A program made the position numbers and the translations under genes. The notes under the pieces are model-generated. The model was given only the letters and a program-made list of their open reading frames with translations. It ran no database searches and had not been told where the DNA came from. Below, in pieces: positions 44,709 to 54,050 of a DNA stretch of 64,000 bases. Numbering within the stretch: the first letter of the stretch is position 1; every line of letters begins with the position of its first letter. Origin of the DNA: Ignavibacteriaceae bacterium (lineage in GTDB: Bacteria > Bacteroidota > Ignavibacteria > Ignavibacteriales > Ignavibacteriaceae); contig JALNZG010000001.1 in the NCBI GenBank assembly GCA_023229425.1, positions 310,001 to 374,000 of the forward strand. Direction: 5' to 3'.

Positions 44709-45517
44709 AGAGCGGCGACTTCTTTCCGGTGGTTTCTTAAATAATGAGTGCCGCGCTCAAGAATTACCAAGCGGTAGTTAATTTCGTTCTCCGTTAACTT
44801 TTTTGCCATTTCAATTGATTGGAGTGGAGAGATTATATCATCTGCGCCTCCGTGGATGAGCAAATAATTTGTCTCTCTGGCAAGTTTGTCAGCATGCTCA
44901 ACGGCGCAGCGGTTAAACATTTCCGCATCGAAAATTTCTTTAGGGAATGCATGCTTGAATAACTCAGTCATCGAAGGAGTATTTTTTGCAGGCATTCTAA
45001 CATCGGAAATTGCACCGACAAAAACCGCACATTTGAAATTATGATTTTTTTGAAGAATGAGATAGGTCATCAAACCGCCGCGGCTCCAGCCTTCAATGCC
45101 CCATTTTGTAGTATCGGCAAAAGGAAGTTCATCTGCAAGCGGGATTAAATTAAGGACATCATTTACATCCTCACCGCCGATTCGATCTTCTCCTTCTATA
45201 CTGCCCCGGTACATTGAAGCAAAAACTACATAGCCCCAACTTGCAAGTTGACCAAACATACCACGGGCGGCAAAAGAATCGATCATTCCTTTTGCGCCGG
45301 CGCCGCCTCTGTTCCAAATGATGCAGGGAAATTTTTCATTTTCCTTTTGTTCTTTAGGATATGCTAAATATCCTTCTACGCGCAAACCATCCGACAAATA
45401 AATAATTTTTTCAACGTTGGCTTTTTCAATTGAATCTTTTCCCCAGCCGCTCGATAACATTTTTTCTTGTTGAATTGTAAGCGGTATTTCGGTTCTTTCT
45501 GTTATTTTTGAAGTCAT
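44672..45517 (-). CDS. Alpha/beta hydrolase of prolyl-oligopeptidase type
   Basis: A 281-residue serine hydrolase without a signal peptide. The nucleophile elbow is WGIEGWSRGGLMTYL, the acid follows in LLIHGGADDIISPLQS, and the catalytic His is in ERGTHYLRNHRKE. An oxyanion-hole segment is IIWNRGGAGAKG. The arrangement fits the S9-like DUF/acetyl-xylan-esterase clan of small peptidases and esterases. The substrate cannot be inferred. It stands alone; the divergent gene starts 38 bases upstream. Confidence 0.8.
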   Translation of the reverse strand: MTSKITERTEIPLTIQQEKMLSSGWGKDSIEKANVEKIIYLSDGLRVEGYLAYPKEQKENEKFPCIIWNRGGAGAKGMIDSFAARGMFGQLASWGYVVFASMYRGSIEGEDRIGGEDVNDVLNLIPLADELPFADTTKWGIEGWSRGGLMTYLILQKNHNFKCAVFVGAISDVRMPAKNTPSMTELFKHAFPKEIFDAEMFNRCAVEHADKLARETNYLLIHGGADDIISPLQSIEMAKKLTENEINYRLVILERGTHYLRNHRKEVAALRKHWYEKYLRD

Positions 45518-45555
45518 AAAGTCAATAAATATTATTAAAAATTACAGATCAATTT

Positions 45556-46080
45556 ATGAAAAAACAAAATGCGAATAGAGGAAAAACTGCAAACCGGAAG
45601 AAAATATTTTATGCTGCCGGGGCAATTATTGTCATAGCGGTTTACGTCATAGCTTTTATATTACCGAATTTTACAAGTAAAGAGCCCGACCAAACGGAAT
45701 ACACATTTATGAAAGATGGAACACTAACCTTTACCGACAGCCTAAACAATCCAATAACCAAAATTGATCTGGAAATTGTAAGCAGCGATTATGATACACA
45801 GCTTGGATTAATGTTTAGAAGATCAATGGAGATGAACCAGGGAATGTTGTTCATTTTCCCGGAGCAGGAGACCCGCTCTTTTTGGATGAGGAACACGTAC
45901 ATCTCGTTAGATATGATCTTTGTTAACGCTGACAAAAAAATTGTTACGATCCACAAAAACACAAAAACTTTATCCGATCAATCTTATCCCTCAACCGAAC
46001 CGGCGCAATATGTTGTAGAAGTTGTTGCAGGATTTGCGGACAAATATTCGCTAAAAGTCGGCGATAGGATAAATTGGTAA
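45556..46080 (+). CDS. DUF192 protein, membrane-anchored
   Basis: A 174-residue protein with a basic N-terminus and one membrane helix (about 20-40, FYAAGAIIVIAVYVIAFILP). The DUF192 domain covers about 60-174, with the typical phrases YDTQLGLMFRRSMEMNQGML, FIFPEQETRSFWMRNTYIS and LDMIFVNADKKIVTIHKN. The function of DUF192 is not established; it is common in thermophiles and marine bacteria. The domain should face the periplasm. An 8-base stem with a 6-base loop (AAATTAGA, TCTAATTT, 46,118-46,139) follows the gene. Confidence 0.85.
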   Translation: MKKQNANRGKTANRKKIFYAAGAIIVIAVYVIAFILPNFTSKEPDQTEYTFMKDGTLTFTDSLNNPITKIDLEIVSSDYDTQLGLMFRRSMEMNQGMLFIFPEQETRSFWMRNTYISLDMIFVNADKKIVTIHKNTKTLSDQSYPSTEPAQYVVEVVAGFADKYSLKVGDRINW

Positions 46081-46117
46081 GTAGTGTTTCTCAACAATTG
46101 AAACAATGCAAAGTCGG

Positions 46118-46139
46118 AAATTAGATGAAGTTCTAATTT
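46118..46139. repeat. Small hairpin before the restriction-modification gene
   Basis: AAATTAGA and TCTAATTT form a perfect 8-base AT-rich stem with loop TGAAGT. It lies 20 bases before the ATG of the next gene and has no T run after it, so it may affect translation or transcription start more than termination. Confidence 0.5.
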
Positions 46140-46158
46140 ATATTTGGACAAGTAGAAA

Positions 46159-49100
46159 ATGATAACTCAAGAAACGTCATATAAAAAAATATCTGAACTC
46201 GTTGAACGCTTTGAGGAGCAATACGATTCGTACAAAAATTCGGATTATAACAAAACTTTGACGCGCCGAGATTTCATTGATCCGTTTTTTAAAGCTTTGG
46301 GTTGGGATGTTGATAACGAGCAGGGTTATGCAGAAGCTTACAGGGAAGTTATTCACGAAGACAAAATAAAGATCGGCGGAGGGACCAAAGCTCCTGATTA
46401 TGCTTTTCGTATCGGTGGAGACAAAAAGCTTTTCTTTGTTGAAGCGAAAAAACCAAGCGTTGTAATTAAAGATGATATTCTTCCCGCTTATCAAGTAAGG
46501 CGTTATGGATGGAACGCGAAACTTTCAATAAGTATTGTTACTGACTTTGAGGAATTTGCCATTTACGACTGTACAAAAAAACCACTTCATACAGACAAAG
46601 CTTCAGTAGCAAGGGTAAAGTATCTCACGTTCCGCGACTATTTAAAAGAATTCGATTTTATCTGGGATACTTTTGCCAAGGAATCTGTTTTAAAAGGAAG
46701 CTTCGATAAATTTGTGCAAGGCACAGCCTATAAAAGAGGAACGGCAACGGTTGATAAAGAATTTTTACTATCGCTTGACAGTTGGCGAACCTATCTTGCA
46801 ACTTCCATAAGCCATGAGAACAAAGAGCTTGACGAGGATGAGATAAATTTTGCCGTTCAACAAACCATAGACAGAATTATTTTCCTCCGCATTGCCGAAG
46901 ACCGGAATGTTGAACCTTACGGCAACTTAAGAACCGCATTACAACGAGGGAATTATTATCAAAATCTTTTCAGCATTTTCAAAGAAGCCGACGATAAATA
47001 CAATTCGGGTCTATTTGATTTTAAGCAAGATCAAATAAGTAAGAACCTAAAGGTTGATAACAAGGTAATAAAGACGATTGTTACGGAACTGTATTATCCC
47101 GAAAGTCCTTATGAATTTTCGGTTTTAGCCGTTGAAATATTAGGAAGCGCGTATGAACAGTTTCTTGGAAAAGTAATTCGGATAACCCCGACGCATCAGG
47201 CAAGAATTGAAGAAAAACCCGAAGTAAGAAAAGCAGGAGGAGTTTATTACACTCCAGAATATATTGTTGAATACATTGTAAAGAACACGGTCGGAAAACT
47301 GATTACAGGAAAGACTCCGAAAGAAATAAGCAAAATAAAAATTGTTGATCCCGCGTGCGGAAGCGGAAGTTTTTTGATCGGCGCTTATCAATATCTGTTG
47401 GACTATCATAAAAATTATTATTCGAACAATGGTAAATCGTCAAAAGGAAAAAGAGAAGACACGCTAACGCCGGAAGGATATTTAACCACCGCGGAGAAGA
47501 AAAGGATTTTGCTCAACAACATTTACGGTGTTGACATTGACGTAAACGCAGTTGAAGTAACAAAGTTAAGTCTGCTTTTGAAATGTATGGAAGGAGAAAC
47601 AGAAGCTTCCATCGCTCATCAGTTATCAATGTTCCATGAAAGAGTTTTGCCAACACTTGAAAATAATATTAAGAGCGGGAACAGTTTAGTCGGCACCGAT
47701 ATTTATGAAAACGAATTATTTGAAGTTGATAAAAAGACCAAACCTTTCAATTGGGAGAAAGAATTTCCCGAAGTTTTCGTAGTGCGAATAGAAGAAACAT
47801 ATCCAAGAGAGGAGTTGAAAAGAATAGCTCATCAAGCCAAAGCGCATGCACAAAAAGAATTGGAATATTCTACTGAGTTATCTGAAAAATTGGAATTGGT
47901 TTACGAACCAAAGGTAAATTACGAAAAAAGTATTAAGGGGGGATTTGATGTGGTGATCGGGAATCCGCCGTATTTAAGGATGCAGGGATTACAGGAAACG
48001 CAACCAAATGCTGTTAATTATTACAAGCAGAATTATCTATCAGCAAAAGCGGGAAATTTTGATTTGTATGTTTTGTTTGATGAAAGAGGATTTAATCTAC
48101 TTAATGAAAAAGGAATGCTCGGTTTTATACAGCCTCATAAATTTTTTCAGGCCGACTTTGGTGAAGGCCTTAGAAATTTACTTGCAAAAGAAAAAGCCCT
48201 CGAAGAAATTGTTAATTTTGGTTCACAACAAGTTTTCAGTGATGTAACCACTTATACTTGTTTGTTATTTCTTAACAAGAAAAAGCAAAATGAGATTAAT
48301 ATTACAACAGTAAATGATCTAAATACATTTAAACTTGATAGTTCTAATGCAGAAACGTTTTCATGTTTACAACCACAAATAAACACGAAATGGAATTTTG
48401 TTTCTTCTAAAAAGCAATCCTTACTTGATAAACTTTTCAAACAACAGAAGACATTAGCAGATATAACCAGAAAAATATTTGTCGGTCTACAAACAAGCGC
48501 GGATAAAATCTATGTTCTAGAAACAAAAACAGAAAAATCAAAAACCATTATCGCATATTCCCAATCTTTAGATGAGGAAGTTGAAATTGAAAAAGGGCTG
48601 ATAAGGTCTTTCTTGATGGGAAAGGATGTTAAAAGGTATGAACCGCTTGTGCCAAGAAATGTTGTAATATTTCCTTATCTCGTTTCTAACGGGAAAGCCG
48701 TGTTAATGAATATTGAGTTCATTAAAAATAATTTTCCGTTAGGGTGGAACTATATTTTAAGAAATAAAAAAGAACTTGAAGGTAGAGAACATGATAAAAT
48801 GAAAGGCGATCATTTTTATGCATATATCTATCCGAAAAATTTAGCAGAGTTTGAGGTAGAGAAAATATGCACTCCTGATATAGCGAGCAAACCCAAATTT
48901 ACAATTGATAAATCGAAACAACTTTATCATACAACAACGGTTTACAGTTTTGTTTTCAAAGCCGACACTAAAGAAAACGAGAAATATTTTTTGGGATTAC
49001 TAAATTCTCCTATTCTTTGGTATTTTTTGCAAAATACTGGTAATGTGTTAAGGGGTGGTTTCTTCAGATTTAAAACTGAATATCTTAAACCCTTTCCAAT

Positions 49101-49347
49101 TAAGCTTATCGATTTCAAGAACAAAACAGAAGTTGAACAACACGATGAAATAGTAAAACTTGTTGACCAACTTTTGAAACTAAATGAAGAAAAAGCAAAC
49201 ACAAAACTGCAAAGCAAGATGGAAGAAATTCAACGGCACATTGAATTTTGTGAAGAGCAAATAAATATTAAAGTTTATAAACTCTACGAATTAACTACTG
49301 ATGAAATAGAAATTGTGAAAGGAAAGTTGCTAACTCACTTGAAATAG
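46159..49347 (+). CDS. Single-chain type IIG restriction-modification enzyme
   Basis: A 1062-residue enzyme that carries cutting, methylation and DNA recognition in one chain. The N-terminal nuclease (about 1-190) is of PD-(D/E)xK type, with Asp80 in KAPDYAF and Glu95-Lys97 in FFVEAKKPS. The N6-adenine methylase (about 350-640) has the SAM motif VDPACGSGSFLIG (near 397) and catalytic NPPYLRMQG (near 602). The C-terminal third (about 740-1000) is a TaqI-like target-recognition domain (HTTTVYSFVFKAD, LLNSPILWYFLQNTG), ending in a coiled region. The recognition site cannot be predicted. No other defence gene was recognised beside it. Confidence 0.9.
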   Translation: MITQETSYKKISELVERFEEQYDSYKNSDYNKTLTRRDFIDPFFKALGWDVDNEQGYAEAYREVIHEDKIKIGGGTKAPDYAFRIGGDKKLFFVEAKKPSVVIKDDILPAYQVRRYGWNAKLSISIVTDFEEFAIYDCTKKPLHTDKASVARVKYLTFRDYLKEFDFIWDTFAKESVLKGSFDKFVQGTAYKRGTATVDKEFLLSLDSWRTYLATSISHENKELDEDEINFAVQQTIDRIIFLRIAEDRNVEPYGNLRTALQRGNYYQNLFSIFKEADDKYNSGLFDFKQDQISKNLKVDNKVIKTIVTELYYPESPYEFSVLAVEILGSAYEQFLGKVIRITPTHQARIEEKPEVRKAGGVYYTPEYIVEYIVKNTVGKLITGKTPKEISKIKIVDPACGSGSFLIGAYQYLLDYHKNYYSNNGKSSKGKREDTLTPEGYLTTAEKKRILLNNIYGVDIDVNAVEVTKLSLLLKCMEGETEASIAHQLSMFHERVLPTLENNIKSGNSLVGTDIYENELFEVDKKTKPFNWEKEFPEVFVVRIEETYPREELKRIAHQAKAHAQKELEYSTELSEKLELVYEPKVNYEKSIKGGFDVVIGNPPYLRMQGLQETQPNAVNYYKQNYLSAKAGNFDLYVLFDERGFNLLNEKGMLGFIQPHKFFQADFGEGLRNLLAKEKALEEIVNFGSQQVFSDVTTYTCLLFLNKKKQNEINITTVNDLNTFKLDSSNAETFSCLQPQINTKWNFVSSKKQSLLDKLFKQQKTLADITRKIFVGLQTSADKIYVLETKTEKSKTIIAYSQSLDEEVEIEKGLIRSFLMGKDVKRYEPLVPRNVVIFPYLVSNGKAVLMNIEFIKNNFPLGWNYILRNKKELEGREHDKMKGDHFYAYIYPKNLAEFEVEKICTPDIASKPKFTIDKSKQLYHTTTVYSFVFKADTKENEKYFLGLLNSPILWYFLQNTGNVLRGGFFRFKTEYLKPFPIKLIDFKNKTEVEQHDEIVKLVDQLLKLNEEKANTKLQSKMEEIQRHIEFCEEQINIKVYKLYELTTDEIEIVKGKLLTHLK

Positions 49348-49495
49348 CTGGACGTATGCGCTTCTATAACAGTTTTATGCTTAAACAAACTTTAGATTTT
49401 TCAAATCAGATTCAATAGTTATCGGGATGGTGCAAAGCTCCGCCATCGCAAATCTCTAAAACGTTAGCGGATCGAATAAAAAATATAAAAAGGAA

Positions 49496-50557
49496 ATGAT
49501 AAAAAAATATTTACCATGGACGATAAGAATTTTTATCTTCTTATTGTTTCTAGTTTCCGGTGTTGCCAAAATGTTTCCCGTTTGGACTTTTGAAAAGCAA
49601 TTGGTTGACCTCGGCATAACAACGTGGTGCATTGCGCCTTATTTTGCGCGGTTACTTATCGCTTTAGAAATTGCTCTTGGTATTGCTATCCTTCAACGTC
49701 ATTATATCAAAAAAATCGTTATTCCTTCTGCCATCTTGCTTTTAATTTCCTTCAGCATTCATTTGGTTATTGAAATGTACAAGCATGGCGCGATGACCGG
49801 TAATTGCGGATGCTTTGGACAGTTGATCGATATGACACCTCTTGCAGCATTCATCAAAAATGTAATTATGATAGGATTTCTTCTTTATCTATACAGACAT
49901 GTAACCGGGAATGAAACAGCAGAAAATAAATTCATCTATCTTCTCTTGATTTGCCTATCTTCTCTTTTGTTCATGTTTATTTTCTTTCCCTTTAGTCCGT
50001 GCCAAAAGAAAGTTAACTCTGAAAGAACCGTCATACATAGCGATTCAATTCAAGACAAAGTACCAACCGCGGTTTTACATGTGGGTACTTCTGAAAATGC
50101 AGCTGTGAGAGATATAAATCAATCCAGACATGTTCTGTCTGAACCGGCAAAAGTAGATTCAAAATTTTCAGAGTACACAACTTTTGGAAGTAAGCGAGTG
50201 AGGCTTGACGAAGGGAAGAAAATTATTTGTCTCTTTGCCCCGGGATGTGACCATTGCAGGGAAGCAGCAAAAGCAATTTGCAAATTGTTGAAAAAAGATA
50301 ATTTTCCTGAAGTATATATATTATTCATGAACGAGGAGACTGATTTGATTGCTGACTTCTTCAAAGAAGTGCAATGCGAATTTCCTTATCAAGTTATTGA
50401 CATACTGAAGTTCTGGCAATTACTCGGTGACGCTACTAATACTCCCGGCGTATTCTTTTTATGGAATGGTAATATCATGAAATTTTATGAGGGAGTTGGA
50501 AATAATAAATTTAGTCCGGAAGGTCTTAAAAAGGCATCTGAATCCAAGTATAAATAA
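49496..50557 (+). CDS. MauE/DoxX-like membrane protein with thioredoxin-like domain
   Basis: A 353-residue inner-membrane protein. Four helices in the first 160 residues resemble the MauE/DoxX redox family (FLLFLVSGVAKMFPVWTFEK, with GNCGCFGQLID carrying the family cysteines). A fifth helix leads to a periplasmic thioredoxin-like domain (about 235-350) with CLFAPGCDHCREAAKAI, a CxxC pair. Similar fusions are found in Bacteroidota. It may pass reducing equivalents across the membrane or help thiol chemistry of exported proteins. The start follows AAAGGA. Confidence 0.78.
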   Translation: MIKKYLPWTIRIFIFLLFLVSGVAKMFPVWTFEKQLVDLGITTWCIAPYFARLLIALEIALGIAILQRHYIKKIVIPSAILLLISFSIHLVIEMYKHGAMTGNCGCFGQLIDMTPLAAFIKNVIMIGFLLYLYRHVTGNETAENKFIYLLLICLSSLLFMFIFFPFSPCQKKVNSERTVIHSDSIQDKVPTAVLHVGTSENAAVRDINQSRHVLSEPAKVDSKFSEYTTFGSKRVRLDEGKKIICLFAPGCDHCREAAKAICKLLKKDNFPEVYILFMNEETDLIADFFKEVQCEFPYQVIDILKFWQLLGDATNTPGVFFLWNGNIMKFYEGVGNNKFSPEGLKKASESKYK

Positions 50558-50625
50558 CAAGGTGCTGGCCAAAACGGCGACTATTTACGCCTAACTTGCC
50601 TCAGGCAAAGAGCCTTACTTGTTAT
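50554..50625. repeat. Foldback in spacer after the redox gene
   Basis: ATAACAAG (50,554-50,561, containing the stop codon) pairs with CTTGTTAT (50,618-50,625). Inside is a smaller stem, TTGCC and GGCAA around TCA (50,597-50,609). A direct repeat of GCAAGATTAA follows at about 50,661 and 50,680. No gene is seen in 50,558-50,777. The structure may end transcription, but no T run follows. Confidence 0.5.
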
Positions 50626-50777
50626 CGTAATCCTACTTTTAAACGGATTAAAAAATGTAGCAAGATTAAGGGTACGAGCAAGATTAAAAACTTCATACGT
50701 AACATGCTCACTAATTTTTAACTTTGATCAAGTCATAAATATTTGTTCAAAGCCGGTGAAAAAATTTCCCGGTAAAA

Positions 50778-51922
50778 CTAAATTCTATTAAGGGTAATTG
50801 TAAAAATAGTTCGCTGCTCTTCGTTAGAAACGAAAGTGATCTTTCCTTTAAGATATTGTTCAACTAAAAGTTTAACGCTGTAGGTTCCGATGCCTCTTCC
50901 TTTTGAGGCTTTAGTGCTGAAGGAACGCTGGAACATTTGCAGTTGAACATTTTCAGGCATTACCGAGTAGTTCCATACATGAATGTATATCTCTTTTTCT
51001 GAAACTTCAGCGCTTAATTTTACTTCTTCTCCCGGTTTAGATGCTTCCAACGCATTTTTAATTAAGTTCCCGACAGAACGAACGAGCAGCGTTTTGTCGG
51101 ATTGAAATTCAATATCTTTTTCCAACAAGGTAACTGAAATTCTTTTCTCTTTCGCAACATCATGTCCGGTGTATAAAACTCCCGCAGCATTTAAAATTAT
51201 GTTAAGAGAAAGCGTTTTAATTTCGGGGACTAACGCACCGGACTCAGCGCTAAGCAGTTGGCGTTGTGCAAGGATCTCACTGATAAGTTGAGAAGAAACT
51301 TTTGGGAGTGTATCTTCTATTTCAACCAAATCTGTTCCCTCCGAATCGGGAAGAAGACTGATAAGTCCATCGAGCGCTCCGGCGGTATTTAATATGTCAT
51401 GGAAGAAAATTCTTTCAAGCGCAAAGCGTCGTTTTTCGTCGGCAATATCTTTAATTGTAAAAAGGGTGAATGGAGTCCCCTCAATAGTAATTACCGAAGT
51501 GTGAACCCGCAGGTCAAGCGATTCTTCAACATCATTATTTTTTCGGGTGATTCTACATTCTTCAATTGCAGATACTTTATTGTCTATTGTATTTACGATG
51601 GCTTTTACTGCACACACTCCACACAAAATTTAGAAGTTCCGCAGCCTGCGGGCATTTCATGTGCATGAATACAATCCACAGCTTCACCGGGTCTCATTCC
51701 ATAAACACCGGCTCTAAGTTCTTCCGGCACATAAGCAACAGCCTTTGCATTGAATGCTACAAGCTGGCGGTTTTGGTTCAAGAGTAAAGCTAAATCTGGA
51801 AATCCCTCCAATAATTCTATTACGGTAGGGTTTCTTCGAATGATTTGTCTTTCAAGTTCAATGTTTTCGTCAGCTGTGCGAAAAGGGGAAGCAAAATAAG
51901 TTTCTACGGTTTCTATACTCAT
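50778..51922 (-). pseudogene. Sensor histidine kinase, frameshifted by one base
   Basis: From an ATG at 51,922 (GGAG 7 bases upstream), the first frame has a PAS-like sensor (IELLEGFPDLALLLNQNRQL, then ECIHAHE-like CIHAHEMPAGCGTSKFC) and stops after VECVQ. The second frame continues from about 51,611 with AVKAIVNTIDNKVSAIEE, the phosphoacceptor region FFHDILNTAGALDGLISLL, the N box SVGNLIKNALEASKPGE and the G box ASKGRGIGTYSVKLL. One extra G in a GTGTGTG stretch gives VECGAVKAI and a 381-residue kinase. No regulator gene is adjacent. Likely a true frameshift or a sequencing error; the break falls inside the cysteine motif. Confidence 0.82.
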
Positions 51923-51945
51923 GATATACTCCAATTTACAAATTT

Positions 51946-51966
51946 AAAAGTTAAAAGTTATTGGTC
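51946..51966. repeat. Short heptamer run AAAAGTT upstream of the kinase
   Basis: AAAAGTT, AAAAGTT, ATTGGTC follow each other at 51,946-51,966, 24 bases upstream of the kinase start. They lie in the region expected to hold the kinase promoter. Confidence 0.6.
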
Positions 51967-51985
51967 AATAGTATTATAATTTTCC

Positions 51986-52027
51986 ATTCCTAATTCCTAA
52001 TTCCTAATTCGTAATTCGTAATTCTTA
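51986..52027. repeat. Six-unit heptamer array ATTCCTA/ATTCGTA
   Basis: Six consecutive units: ATTCCTA three times, ATTCGTA twice, ATTCTTA once. It is the longest array of this family in the window and lies between the M1 peptidase stop at 52,041 and the kinase promoter region. It is the reverse orientation of the AATTAGG/AATTACG arrays at 28,461 and 33,500. Confidence 0.92.
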
Positions 52028-52040
52028 CTAAGTATTTCAG

Positions 52041-54005
52041 TTATTTTAGCAAAAGAAGCTTTTTCCCACTGCTAAAATTGCCTGCCTTTAAAATATAAAA
52101 ATAGATACCGCTCGTCAAGTTTGAGCCGTCGAATTTAACTTGATGAAAACCGGTTTCATTTTCTTCGTTAACCAATTTTGCAACTTCGTTTCCCAGCACA
52201 TCAAATATTTTTAACGAAACAAAAACTCTGGCGGGTAGTTGATATCGAATTGTTGTTTCAGGGTTAAATGGATTCGGATAATTCTGAAATAATTCAAACT
52301 TCTCAAGAATGATGCTTTCATCATCAATTCCGACAGCAACTGAAGAATTTTTCAAAATGAAATTATTCGGATCGAATTGCACCGAACTGACGCTTCCTTT
52401 TACTTCTAAATAAAATGACTGGGATAGTTGATTATTGAAAACAGTAATTAACGTATCGCCGAGTGAAGTTTTAATATTAATTTGTACCGGCATCGTAAAA
52501 AATTGCGGAGTAGAATTTTTCGTTTGCGCGATTAAAACATGAACCGATGAAGTTCCATTACCTGTTGGTGAAGCGCTCCATTTTACGGTATAATTTGGGA
52601 AGTTCTCGCCATAAATCCATTCTTTAAAAAAATAATCGAGCGAAGAGCCGTAAACGCTTTCCGCAACACCCTGGAAATCTTCTGTAGTTGCAACGTTGTA
52701 AGCATATCTCGGATCATTTAAATAGTTTTGCATAAGCGTAAAGAATTTTTCATCTCCAACAATTCCGCGCAACATGTGAAGAACTGTCCCACCTTTTTCG
52801 TATGAGCGGTAACGATTAAATATTTCGTTTACGCTGCTAATATCTTTCACATAAATTGATCCAGTGGCAAACTTTGCATAATACATATTTGAAGATATGT
52901 AAGAATTATACGTCGACTTCCCTCCCATCGCTTCAGCAAATACTGCTTCACAGTACGTTGCAAATCCTTCATTCAGCCAAATATTCTGCCAGTCTTTACA
53001 CGTAACTTTATCACCAAACCATTGATGGGCTAGTTCATGTGAAATAAGATCCACCGAAAAATTTCCTCCACCAAGTGATGTAATTGTTTGGTGTTCCATT
53101 CCGCCTCCCCAGCCGAATGATGCATGTCCATATTTTTCTTTGATGTAAGGATACAATCCAAATTTATCCGAAAAGACTTGTAACATAGTAGTTGTAAGGC
53201 CGAGATTTGTTCTATTGTTTTCGAGATCTTCGGGATAGATGTAATGGATAACGGACATCGAATCTTTCTTAGAATATTTGAAATACTGCTGGTATTCATC
53301 ATAGTTGGAAATTGCCATTGAAATTAAATATTGTGCGATAGGATATCGTTCCGCCCACTTCCAGGTTTTTGTACCCTCTCCATTGTTTGTGACTTCGACT
53401 AATTTTCCATTAGAAATTGCTTTTAAGGAAGAATCGCATCGGATCCAGATATCTGCGGAATCTGCTTTGTCTGCCGGCGTATCTTTGCAAGGCCACCAAT
53501 CACTGGCACCGTAGGGTTCACTAAGAGTATATATAACGGGGTAGCCGTTGTGATAACCGGTTTCATAAGTACCAAAATCTTTTGAAATAGGAACTCCGTG
53601 GTAATAAACTTGCAATGAAAATATTTCGTTTAACGAATATGTTTTATCTAGTTGAACAGTAATAACATTACTTAAATGTTGAAAAAGAATTTTTGTGCCG
53701 GAAAGAGTAACGGAGTCAACCGTAAGATTATTTTGTAAATCAAGTTTAACCGATGTGAGATTATTTGTAAGACTTTTAGCCGTAATGGTCACATCTCCAC
53801 TAATATACTTAGGAGTGTGCGTAACGAATACATTCAGTTTATAAAATTGCACATCAAAATTCGGGTCGCCGGGATAAGAAACTTTTGAGAAGTCCAACTT
53901 TCTTTCGAAAGCTTTTTTCTCAGATTGAATAAACTCGCTCTTTGCATCTTGAGCAAACAATATTCCATTCAAAACAAAAAAAGAAAGGAGCAATAACATT
54001 TTCAT
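52041..54005 (-). CDS. Secreted M1-family aminopeptidase with T9SS sorting domain
   Basis: A 654-residue zinc aminopeptidase. The signal peptide ends ILFAQ (about residue 19). The M1 exopeptidase motif is GGGMEHQTITS (near 300) and the zinc site HELAHQW with the distant Glu in NEGFATYCEAVF (near 322-350). A beta domain precedes it (about 40-230) and a short helical domain follows. The T9SS sorting domain runs from NYPNPFNPETTIRYQLP to SSGKKLLLLK. It should be exported by T9SS and degrade peptides outside the cell. Its sorting domain is the one copy here without a heptamer insertion (HQVKFDGSNLTSGIYF), a good reference for the others. Confidence 0.92.
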   Translation of the reverse strand: MKMLLLLSFFVLNGILFAQDAKSEFIQSEKKAFERKLDFSKVSYPGDPNFDVQFYKLNVFVTHTPKYISGDVTITAKSLTNNLTSVKLDLQNNLTVDSVTLSGTKILFQHLSNVITVQLDKTYSLNEIFSLQVYYHGVPISKDFGTYETGYHNGYPVIYTLSEPYGASDWWPCKDTPADKADSADIWIRCDSSLKAISNGKLVEVTNNGEGTKTWKWAERYPIAQYLISMAISNYDEYQQYFKYSKKDSMSVIHYIYPEDLENNRTNLGLTTTMLQVFSDKFGLYPYIKEKYGHASFGWGGGMEHQTITSLGGGNFSVDLISHELAHQWFGDKVTCKDWQNIWLNEGFATYCEAVFAEAMGGKSTYNSYISSNMYYAKFATGSIYVKDISSVNEIFNRYRSYEKGGTVLHMLRGIVGDEKFFTLMQNYLNDPRYAYNVATTEDFQGVAESVYGSSLDYFFKEWIYGENFPNYTVKWSASPTGNGTSSVHVLIAQTKNSTPQFFTMPVQINIKTSLGDTLITVFNNQLSQSFYLEVKGSVSSVQFDPNNFILKNSSVAVGIDDESIILEKFELFQNYPNPFNPETTIRYQLPARVFVSLKIFDVLGNEVAKLVNEENETGFHQVKFDGSNLTSGIYFYILKAGNFSSGKKLLLLK

Positions 54006-54050
54006 AATTTCCTCATGACATTATTAGAGTACATTTATATAAAATTTTCC

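Noticed and set aside
46159..49347. Restriction-modification gene as part of a genomic island
   Set aside because: No integrase, transposase, tRNA or flanking direct repeat was seen, and codon use resembles the neighbours.
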